From PGYR01 sp046290495 (lineage in GTDB: Bacteria; Bacteroidota; Ignavibacteria; Kapaibacteriales; UBA2268): DNA of 64,000 nucleotides. Shown here piece by piece: positions 1 to 7,117 of this stretch; within the stretch, counting starts at the first letter, position 1, and every line of letters starts with the position of its first letter. The notes below the pieces were generated by a model. The model was not told where the DNA came from, ran no database searches, and saw nothing but the letters and a program-made list of their open reading frames with translations. The stretch lies in the NCBI GenBank assembly GCA_046290495.1, contig JBKAGT010000006.1:744001-808000 (forward strand), written 5' to 3'. The position numbers were made by a program, and so were the translations under genes.

Positions 1-2066
1 TCTACTTTACTTGTCCACAGGTAATCGGTTTGAAATTATCTGGTAAGTTGCCTGAGGGTATAACAGCTACTGACATGGTTTTGGAAATCACTCAACTTCT
101 TAGAAATTATGGTGTTGTAGGGAAATTCGTAGAAGTGTTTGGTGACGGTCTCGACAACTTAAGTGTTACAGACAGAGCTACAATTTCTAATATGTCTCCT
201 GAATTTGGTTGTACAGTTACTTACTTCCCAATCGATGATCAGACTATTGATTATATGAAAAAGACTAACCGCTCAGATAAGCAAATAAAGTTAGTTGAAG
301 ATTACTGTAAATCAAACATGCTGTGGAGAGAAAACGAAGATAAGATAGTTTACTCTGATGTATTAGAGTTGAATTTGGATAATTTACAACCTAATGTTTC
401 TGGACCAAAGCGCCCTCAAGATAAAATCTTGGTAAAAGATCTTGATAGCAAGTTCAATGAGCTGTTACAAGATGTTTACAGCAGAAAGTATATCCCAATT
501 GCAGATAGAAAAGAAAAAGCGTGGTTAGCTGAGGGTGGTTCTGGAACAGAGTTCACTTACGAAACACATCATGATACTGAGCAAGAAGTTGCTGTTGAAG
601 CTGACACGATGAATACTGTTAGAATCAAACTAAAAAATGAGGAATATGAACTAAGTGATGGAGCTATTGCAATAGCTGCAATCACAAGTTGTACCAACAC
701 TTCTAATCCTAACGTAATGTTAGGTGCTGGTTTAGTTGCTAAAAAAGCAATAGAAAGAGGGTTAGACACGAAACCTTGGGTTAAAACTAGTTTAGCTCCT
801 GGATCGAAAGTAGTAACTGAATATCTAGAAAGATCAGGATTATTAGAGGATTTAGAAGCTCTTAAGTTCCACCTAGTTGGTTACGGATGTACTTCTTGTA
901 TTGGTAATAGTGGTCCATTACCTCCACACATTGATAGTGCAGTTGACAAAGCTGACTTGATTTTGACTTCAGTTGTTTCTGGTAACAGAAACTTTGAAGC
1001 AAGAATTCACCCTAAAGTAAAAATGAACTTCCTTGCTTCTCCTATGCTAGTAGTTGCTTATGCACTTGTTGGTAGAGTAGATATAAACATTTTAGAAGAC
1101 CCATTGGGTTATGACCCTAATGGTGAGGCTGTTTATTTGAAAGATATATGGCCTACTCAACAAGAAATTAATGATGTATTAGCAAAATCACTCACAAGAG
1201 AAGATTTCGAAAAGACTTACAGTGTTATTTTTGACGGAGAAGAGCAATGGCAGACTCTGGATGCACCAACTGGTGAAGATTATGATTGGGGAATGGAATC
1301 TACTTATATTAAGCAAGCTCCTTTCTTCCAAGATATTTCTGAAGATGTTCCTGAACCAGAGGATATCAATGGTGCACAAGTTCTATTAAAACTTGGTGAT
1401 TCGGTAACTACTGACCATATTTCTCCTGCTGGTTCTTTTGCGCCAACTTCACCTGCTGGAAAATACCTAGATGAAAATGGTGTTAAACGCCACATGTTTA
1501 ACTCTTACGGTTCGCGTAGAGGTAATCACGAAGTGATGATGAGAGGTACATTTGCAAACGTAAGAATTAATAACGAACTTTCTGAGAAAGAAGGTGGTTA
1601 CACTACTTACTTGCCAACTAATGAACCAATGTCTGTTTATGATGCGGCAATGAAATACGTAGAGAATGATATCCCATTAGTTGTAATAGGTGGTAAAGAA
1701 TACGGTAGTGGTTCTTCTCGTGACTGGGCTGCAAAAGGAACTGCCTTACTTGGTGTAAAAGCTGTAATTGCTGAAAGCTATGAGAGAATCCACAGAAGTA
1801 ACTTAGTTGGTATGGGTGTACTTCCTTTAGAATTTAAAAATACTACACCTGCTGAATTAGGATTAGACGGAACTGAGAAATTCACAATTACTGGTGTTTC
1901 AGAGGGGCTAACTCCAATGAAGACATTAAAAGTAGAATTTGAGAAAACAAATGGCAATAAGGGTGACTTTGAAGTCGTTTGTAGATTAGATTCTCAAATA
2001 GAGATAGAGTACTACAAGAATGGTGGTATTCTACACTATGTTCTTAGAGAGTTCTTGAAGAAGTAA
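1..2066 (+). CDS. acnA: aconitate hydratase, 5'-truncated by window edge
   Basis: Aconitase catalyses citrate to isocitrate isomerisation in the TCA cycle, in the cytoplasm. The reading frame is open from base 3 without a start, so the gene begins before the window; about 688 C-terminal residues are visible, against roughly 890 for a full AcnA/IRP-type enzyme. The three 4Fe-4S cysteine codons are at bases 690, 888 and 897, in the motifs SCTNTSNP and GCTSCIGNSGPL. The swivel domain near the C-terminus carries GSGSSRDWAAKG and SYERIHRSNLVGMGVLPL, which position the substrate-binding Ser and Arg. The early GKFVEVFGDG and DRATISNMSPEFG motifs fit the AcnA rather than the AcnB class. A hairpin element and a terminator follow, so it appears to be the last gene of its transcript. 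No defect seen. Confidence 0.96.
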   Translation, partial: YFTCPQVIGLKLSGKLPEGITATDMVLEITQLLRNYGVVGKFVEVFGDGLDNLSVTDRATISNMSPEFGCTVTYFPIDDQTIDYMKKTNRSDKQIKLVEDYCKSNMLWRENEDKIVYSDVLELNLDNLQPNVSGPKRPQDKILVKDLDSKFNELLQDVYSRKYIPIADRKEKAWLAEGGSGTEFTYETHHDTEQEVAVEADTMNTVRIKLKNEEYELSDGAIAIAAITSCTNTSNPNVMLGAGLVAKKAIERGLDTKPWVKTSLAPGSKVVTEYLERSGLLEDLEALKFHLVGYGCTSCIGNSGPLPPHIDSAVDKADLILTSVVSGNRNFEARIHPKVKMNFLASPMLVVAYALVGRVDINILEDPLGYDPNGEAVYLKDIWPTQQEINDVLAKSLTREDFEKTYSVIFDGEEQWQTLDAPTGEDYDWGMESTYIKQAPFFQDISEDVPEPEDINGAQVLLKLGDSVTTDHISPAGSFAPTSPAGKYLDENGVKRHMFNSYGSRRGNHEVMMRGTFANVRINNELSEKEGGYTTYLPTNEPMSVYDAAMKYVENDIPLVVIGGKEYGSGSSRDWAAKGTALLGVKAVIAESYERIHRSNLVGMGVLPLEFKNTTPAELGLDGTEKFTITGVSEGLTPMKTLKVEFEKTNGNKGDFEVVCRLDSQIEIEYYKNGGILHYVLREFLKK

Positions 2067-2105
2067 TAGATTCAGTGTTTAGGCAGGCTCATAAAATTAG
2101 ACTTT

Positions 2106-2157
2106 GAGCTTGTCGAAATGAACAATTGTAAGTCTATCACGGCACTTCGACAGGCTC
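2106..2157. repeat. intergenic inverted repeat, REP-like
   Basis: A 12-base arm GAGCTTGTCGAA (2106-2117) faces TTCGACAGGCTC (2146-2157); the arms are complementary except for one position. The CTTCGACAGGCTCAGC-type core is a sequence I recognise as a widespread extragenic repeat in Bacteroidota-related genomes. A second small palindrome, TTTCGA-ATT-TCGAAA, lies at 2171-2185. Whether this is a mobile REP-type element or a transcript-end structure cannot be decided from one copy; no second copy was noticed in the window. Confidence 0.6.
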
Positions 2158-2203
2158 AGCGACCGATTCATTTCGAATTTCGAAATGTACTAAAACGATT
2201 AAT

Positions 2204-2243
2204 AGCACGGCACTTTTTTAATTTAAGTGACCGTGCTTTTTTA
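2204..2243 (+). terminator. intrinsic terminator after aconitase
   Basis: AGCACGGCACTT pairs with AAGTGACCGTGCT (one bulge) around an A/T loop and is followed directly by a T run. It sits 140 bases after the aconitase stop. Confidence 0.8.
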
Positions 2244-2298
2244 TTTTATTAAATTGTCCTAAGTACAATAATAAAATTGAAAATTATAAATATGATTT

Positions 2299-3399
2299 AT
2301 GAATAATTTGATCATAAGGACAAAAAACTATATTAAAGATAATAGTAAGTATTTACCTGTTGTCTTTTTTATATGTGGGTTTATTTTTGATTCGCTAACT
2401 TTGGGGCGTATTGATAGACTTTATGATTTGACTATTCTTAGTTTGCACATGGTATCACTCACTGTCATGCTGTATCTATATAATCTAGCTGATGATGGGA
2501 AGTGGAATAATACTTTCCTTGAGAAGTATGAAAAGTATTTACCCTTAGCAATCCAATTCTACTTCGGTGCACTATCAAGTGCTTATGTTATATACTTTTC
2601 TAGGAGTGTTTCCTTATCTAAAACAATATCATTTTTTATAATCTTAGTTGGTTTATTGATAGCCAATGAGTTTTTGAAGCAAAGAATATCGAATAAATAT
2701 CTTCAGTTTAGTGTATTTTTCTTTATTAACTTTACATTTTCAACTTTTATGTTGCCTGTGTTTATGAAGGAAATGAACACAGAAATTTTCATTCTTTCAG
2801 GTCTCTTAAGTCTGATATTTACCTTAATTGTTTTAGTAGGAATCTACAGGCTGAGCCCATCTACTAGGTTGGAGATTCACATTGGTAAAATGCTTAGTAT
2901 AATTTTCACAATGTATTTAGCTATCAATTTGTTTTACTATTTGCGACTAATACCACCGGTACCTCTTGCTTTAGATGAAGGTATAGTAGCCCACGAAGTA
3001 GTTAAAGATAATGGTAATTATCTTGTAACTTATGAGGATGATGATTGGTGGGTTTTCTGGCGAGATCACAGACCAAATTATAGTTATAAGACAGGACAGA
3101 ATGTATACATATTTACTTCAATATTTGCTCCTACAGATATTGAGAAAACAATAACTCATAGGTGGAATTGGTATGACAAAAAAGCAGAAGAATGGGTAAC
3201 TGTAGATGAAATCAGTTATAAAATAACAGGTGGGCGAGATGCTGGTTATCGTGGATACTCTTTCAAAAACAACGTAAAGCAAGGTGATTGGGAAGTAGAA
3301 GTTATAACTGAAGAGGGTCTTATTCTAGGTGTTATTGACTTTGAGCTAATAGTCAATAACACAGAGAAACCGAAACGGCTTGTTGAGCAAGTGTTTTAG
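2299..3399 (+). CDS. DUF2914-domain membrane protein
   Basis: The 366-residue protein has about seven hydrophobic segments over residues 15-215, then a soluble C-terminal domain. That domain (about 245-355) matches the DUF2914 pattern: THRWNWYDKK, then GGRDAGYRGYSFKNNVKQG, then WEVEVITEEGLILGVIDFEL. DUF2914 is a beta-rich domain of unknown function often found on membrane proteins in this group and is expected on the outer face of the inner membrane. The gene follows a strong terminator, so it has its own promoter, and is followed 44 bases later by a putative cell-wall-type peptidase. No enzymatic motif is visible; a role in the envelope is only inferred from topology and context. Confidence 0.75.
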   Translation: MNNLIIRTKNYIKDNSKYLPVVFFICGFIFDSLTLGRIDRLYDLTILSLHMVSLTVMLYLYNLADDGKWNNTFLEKYEKYLPLAIQFYFGALSSAYVIYFSRSVSLSKTISFFIILVGLLIANEFLKQRISNKYLQFSVFFFINFTFSTFMLPVFMKEMNTEIFILSGLLSLIFTLIVLVGIYRLSPSTRLEIHIGKMLSIIFTMYLAINLFYYLRLIPPVPLALDEGIVAHEVVKDNGNYLVTYEDDDWWVFWRDHRPNYSYKTGQNVYIFTSIFAPTDIEKTITHRWNWYDKKAEEWVTVDEISYKITGGRDAGYRGYSFKNNVKQGDWEVEVITEEGLILGVIDFELIVNNTEKPKRLVEQVF

Positions 3400-3443
3400 A
3401 GCGCGTATAAGTATTTACTTAAATAAAATTAAAATTTAAAATA

Positions 3444-4232
3444 ATGAGAATTTTATTATATACATTGGGATTTATACTTCTAACTATTCTAAGTCAAGTT
3501 GGAGGTGTATTGTTTGTATTAAGTATAGTGATTTCAAAAAAGATAAAATTTAAGTTTAAATTAAAACCATTAATCATATTTGTTTGTATTTATTTAATAT
3601 CTACTTTCTTACTAATCCCTAACATTTCACCTTTTTTTGGTAGAGTGCCTTTGCCTAATAGCGAATCAGTAAAGCCAGCGACATTTCTAACTATATTACT
3701 AAATAGAAATTACGTTAACCCTGAATTTTTTAGAATAATAAGGAAAATTGAAAAAGATTTATCAGATTCAAAAATTAAATTAACTTATTTAGATGCAAAT
3801 TTCCCTTTTATTAATGGATTTCCAATGTTGCCACATTTAAGTCACAATGACGGTAAAAAATTAGATGTAAGCTTTATTTACGAAGATGCAAATGGAGAAA
3901 TAGTTGACAAACAGAAATCTAATAGTGGATATGGTAATTTTGAGAATCCTAAACCGAGTGAAGTGAATCAAACAAAAAAATGTAAATCAAAAGGATATTT
4001 CCAATATGATTACCCTAAATATTTAACTTTTGGCATAAAGAATAATAATTTAAAATTCTCTAGAAAAGGAACAAAGTTCTTAGTTACAAAAATTTTAGAA
4101 AATAAAGAGATACAAAAACTATTTTTAGAACCATATTTGAAGAATAGATTAAAATTAAATGACAGTAGAATTAGGTTTCACGGCTGTAAGGCAGTGCGGC
4201 ATGATGATCATATTCATTTCCAAATTAAGTAA
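3444..4232 (+). CDS. membrane-anchored LAS-type zinc peptidase (MepA/M15-like)
   Basis: The first 60 residues form two hydrophobic segments (about 3-30 and 40-58), anchoring a C-terminal domain on the periplasmic side. The domain shows the ligand pattern of the LAS metallopeptidases (lysostaphin, D-Ala-D-Ala peptidase, Sonic hedgehog fold): His134-x6-Asp141 in HNDGKKLDVSF, and a C-terminal HDDHIHFQ, giving His256/His258 in an H-x-H arrangement. MepA (M74) and M15 enzymes use such residues to bind zinc and cut peptidoglycan cross-links, so peptidoglycan is the likely substrate (inference). Two cysteines (180 and 248) could form a disulfide. The family cannot be fixed by eye; it is divergent from textbook MepA and shorter of catalytic context. 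Probably co-transcribed with the next gene, which starts 5 bases after its stop. Confidence 0.65.
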   Translation: MRILLYTLGFILLTILSQVGGVLFVLSIVISKKIKFKFKLKPLIIFVCIYLISTFLLIPNISPFFGRVPLPNSESVKPATFLTILLNRNYVNPEFFRIIRKIEKDLSDSKIKLTYLDANFPFINGFPMLPHLSHNDGKKLDVSFIYEDANGEIVDKQKSNSGYGNFENPKPSEVNQTKKCKSKGYFQYDYPKYLTFGIKNNNLKFSRKGTKFLVTKILENKEIQKLFLEPYLKNRLKLNDSRIRFHGCKAVRHDDHIHFQIK

Positions 4233-4237
4233 TTGAC

Positions 4238-4609
4238 ATGAAAATGAATAAAAAAATTACTACTACCTCGCAATTTATAGTAAATTTACTTTTAGTTATC
4301 CAATCTTTAGCATTTTTAGTTTGCTATTTAATGTTCACACTTGAACCAAGCTTAGGGTATTTATTAATTCTATATATTTCTTGGGGTCTTGTAATAAATG
4401 GATTAATTATAGCAGCTTTTATTTTTTCATTAGTAAAAGGAGAGATAATTTTTGCAATATTTATTTCAGGAATTCTAATTGGTATAACCGCTGGACTTAG
4501 GTTTGATGACTTTATTGTTATGCTTATTGGTCAATTAGTTTCTGCTGTTTCATTCTTTATAACTTTATACGCAATTTTTAAAGTAACAAAATTAAACACG
4601 TCTGATTGA
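4238..4609 (+). CDS. small four-helix membrane protein, unknown function
   Basis: This 123-residue protein is almost entirely hydrophobic, with four predicted membrane helices (about 8-33, 38-62, 66-86, 93-117) and a short polar tail. It begins 5 bases after the LAS peptidase stop, so the two are likely translated from one message; the true start may be Met1 or Met3, as both are in frame within eight bases. No family is recognised. Its stop is one base from the convergent apt stop, leaving no space for a terminator. Confidence 0.6.
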   Translation: MKMNKKITTTSQFIVNLLLVIQSLAFLVCYLMFTLEPSLGYLLILYISWGLVINGLIIAAFIFSLVKGEIIFAIFISGILIGITAGLRFDDFIVMLIGQLVSAVSFFITLYAIFKVTKLNTSD

Positions 4610-4610
4610 C

Positions 4611-5132
4611 CTACTTCAACACCGACCTTACATTATAATCAAACAACAAATCACGCCCTTTGAGGAAAGGGATTTCAAGTAGAAAATTGCATTGCACAAC
4701 TGTGCCACCGAGTTTTTCAACTAGGTAGCAGGCTGTTAAGGCAGTGCCACCTGTAGCGAGGACATCATCATGGATTATGACTCTATCACCTTTCTTGATG
4801 GCATCTGAGTGAATCTCTAGCTTGTTAGAGCCATATTCTAAATTATATTCTTGAGATATAGTATCATAAGGAAGCTTGCCTGGTTTTCTGATAGGTACAA
4901 AACCGACGTTTAATTTACTGGCAATTTGAGGACCAAAGAAAAATCCACGGCTTTCTATTCCTACAACTTTATCAACCTCAATTCCACTAGTTAGATTTAC
5001 TAACTCTTCTAATGCTTTTTTGTTAGCATTTGGGTCAATTAAAAGTGTGGTAATATCACGAAATATTATCCCTTCTTTCGGGAAATCTGGTATATCGCGT
5101 ATAAAATCTTTTAGGTCTAGTTTGCTACTCAT
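4611..5132 (-). CDS. apt: adenine phosphoribosyltransferase
   Basis: Apt converts adenine and PRPP to AMP and pyrophosphate in purine salvage, in the cytoplasm. The 173 residues match the family length. The PRPP-binding motif HDDVLATGGTA lies at residues 121-131, the adenine-side loop GIESRGFFFG at about 58-67, and the N-terminal DIPDFPKEGIIFRDITTLL is typical. It lies seven bases after the xth stop, so it is read as the last gene of the minus-strand run mutS - CNNM protein - xth - apt. Confidence 0.97.
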   Translation of the reverse strand: MSSKLDLKDFIRDIPDFPKEGIIFRDITTLLIDPNANKKALEELVNLTSGIEVDKVVGIESRGFFFGPQIASKLNVGFVPIRKPGKLPYDTISQEYNLEYGSNKLEIHSDAIKKGDRVIIHDDVLATGGTALTACYLVEKLGGTVVQCNFLLEIPFLKGRDLLFDYNVRSVLK

Positions 5133-5139
5133 TTGCCCC

Positions 5140-5943
5140 TTATTTCAACTCCAAAACAATAGGACAATGGTCAGAGCCAAGTCGTTTTATTCTGTGGTAG
5201 CTATCCTTAGCTTGTGGAATTAAGTCATTACTAATGAAGTGATAGTCGATTCTCCAGCCCACATTCTTCTCTCTTGCACGTCCTCTGGGTGACCACCAGG
5301 TGTAATTATCTGGGGAGTCATCAAATAGTCTGAAGGCATCAGAGTAGCCCATTGCTATTATCTCATCAATCTTCTTTCTCTCTTCTGGTAAGAAGCCAGA
5401 AGTTTCATGATTACTATCTGGTCTAGCTAAATCTATCGGTGTGTGTGCTGTGTTGTAATCTCCACTTACAATTACCTTTTTTCCTTCCTTTCTTCGTTCA
5501 TTTGCTTTCGAAAATAGAGCATCATAGAAATCTAGTTTATAGTCAACTCTGTGTTGACCTTGCTTTCCGTTGGGGAAATATACATTGAATATTGCCATTC
5601 CATCTAGTCCAATCTCTATCACTCTACCTTCATCGTCAAATCTATCAACGTCAATGCTGTCATTAACATAATCGGGTGTTTTGTTTGTGAATACAGCCAC
5701 ACCACTATATCCTTTTTTAATTTTACATGAAGCAAAGTAAGACTCATATCCTTTGGGTGCTAATAGCTCTGGTTTTATCTGATCTTTGTGTGACTTAGTT
5801 TCCTGCATTAGCATGATATCTGGTTTTTCTTCATCCATATAGTCAAAAAGGTCGTTAATCTGTACCTTCTCTCCATATCTCATCTTAGGATTCTGTCCTG
5901 ATATTGCCCTGTAGCCATTTATATTCCACGATACTATCTTCAT
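5140..5943 (-). CDS. xth: exodeoxyribonuclease III (AP endonuclease)
   Basis: ExoIII-type enzymes cut DNA at abasic sites and remove 3' blocking groups in base excision repair. The 267-residue protein shows the full set of motifs: MKIVSWNINGYRA (Asn8), MLMQETK (Glu48), VSGDYNTAHTPIDLARP (Asp162, Asn164), GWRIDYHF and the C-terminal SDHCPIVLEL with catalytic His259. The stop of the upstream CNNM gene abuts its start with no gap, indicating an operon; apt follows after seven bases. Start chosen at the Met that begins the conserved first strand. A complete, ordinary member. Confidence 0.96.
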   Translation of the reverse strand: MKIVSWNINGYRAISGQNPKMRYGEKVQINDLFDYMDEEKPDIMLMQETKSHKDQIKPELLAPKGYESYFASCKIKKGYSGVAVFTNKTPDYVNDSIDVDRFDDEGRVIEIGLDGMAIFNVYFPNGKQGQHRVDYKLDFYDALFSKANERRKEGKKVIVSGDYNTAHTPIDLARPDSNHETSGFLPEERKKIDEIIAMGYSDAFRLFDDSPDNYTWWSPRGRAREKNVGWRIDYHFISNDLIPQAKDSYHRIKRLGSDHCPIVLELK

Positions 5944-7026
5944 CTATAATTCTCCTTTGCTAATGTCATTGTCATCATCTTCAGTTATTATACCAAGCTT
6001 TTTGGCTCTCTTTTCCCAATTCTTTCTTGCGAAGAGTTGTAAATCTTCAGTTGAGTCATACTCATCCATTATCTCTACACCTAGCAATGTTTCTATTATA
6101 TCTTCCATAGTCAAGATTCCAGAGAATCCATTGTATTCATCAAATACAGCAGCTATATGTTCATTGTTATGTATGAACTGCTCATAAGCTTTTGGAAGTG
6201 TGACATTAATATCTATGATTGTAATTGGTCTTTTGAATTTACTAAGCTTTGATTTACCTTCTTTAGTAATGATATCACTGATCAAATCTTCTTTTATAAC
6301 ATAACCAGTTATATTCTCTTGTGACTCACTATAGAGCGGTATGCGGCTAAAGTGTCTAACTTTCAGATTTTTAAAAAAGTTAGATGCTGTTGTCTCTTCA
6401 TCCTCTGAAACTACAACAGTTCTCGGAGTCATTATGTCGTGAACAGTAATCTCGTTGAACCGAAGTAAATTTTGAATTATTTGTGATTCCTCTTTGTCTA
6501 TTACTCCTTCTGACTCACCTAATTTAGTCATCATATGAAGGTCATATCTGCTAATTTCTGATGTCTCTTTTTTAGATTTGAATATCTTAGTTATCCATGG
6601 AGCTATCACTACAAAGGGGTATAGAATATATATCATACCTTGCAGAGTGTAAGCTGTGAAAGGAGAGAACTGCCTCCAATAAGTAGCGCCTATAGTTTTA
6701 GGAATAATCTCTGAAAATATTAATATTACAAGAGTTAGTACAATTGAAATTGCTGTAAGGTATTCAGTTCCCCAAATTTCTTGAGCTTGAGCACCTACAC
6801 CTGCTGCACCTAATGTATGTGCAAAGGTATTGAGTGTTAGTATTGCCGTAAGGGGCTTATCAATATCGTCTTTGAATTTCTGAAGCTTTATCGCGAAAGG
6901 CTTATTCTCTAACACCGCACCACCAATGAACGAATGTGTTGTGCTGAGCAATGCCGCTTCTAAGAAAGAGCAAAGAAACGAGAAGAATACGGCTATGAAT
7001 AAATAAAAAAGTAATAATTCCATCAA
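5944..7026 (-). CDS. CNNM/CBS-domain membrane protein (HlyC/CorC-type)
   Basis: The first ~190 residues are a CNNM (DUF21) membrane domain with three to four helices, including SFLEAALLSTTHSF and ILIFSEIIPKTIGATYW. Two CBS domains follow (about 200-325; DIMTPRTVVVSEDEE and GFSGILTMEDIIETLLG). CNNM proteins are implicated in Mg2+/Co2+ efflux and CBS pairs bind adenine nucleotides. The usual C-terminal CorC/HlyC transporter-associated domain is absent: the protein ends about 35 residues after the second CBS in a charged tail, making it a short form. It abuts xth. Confidence 0.9.
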   Translation of the reverse strand: MMELLLFYLFIAVFFSFLCSFLEAALLSTTHSFIGGAVLENKPFAIKLQKFKDDIDKPLTAILTLNTFAHTLGAAGVGAQAQEIWGTEYLTAISIVLTLVILIFSEIIPKTIGATYWRQFSPFTAYTLQGMIYILYPFVVIAPWITKIFKSKKETSEISRYDLHMMTKLGESEGVIDKEESQIIQNLLRFNEITVHDIMTPRTVVVSEDEETTASNFFKNLKVRHFSRIPLYSESQENITGYVIKEDLISDIITKEGKSKLSKFKRPITIIDINVTLPKAYEQFIHNNEHIAAVFDEYNGFSGILTMEDIIETLLGVEIMDEYDSTEDLQLFARKNWEKRAKKLGIITEDDDNDISKGEL

Positions 7027-7117
7027 TTATGAATTCGTTTTAAATATATGTCAATATTAGAATTTAATTAAATTATAGAAACTTGCAAACGATTGACAAA
7101 AACTTATATTAGTCAAA

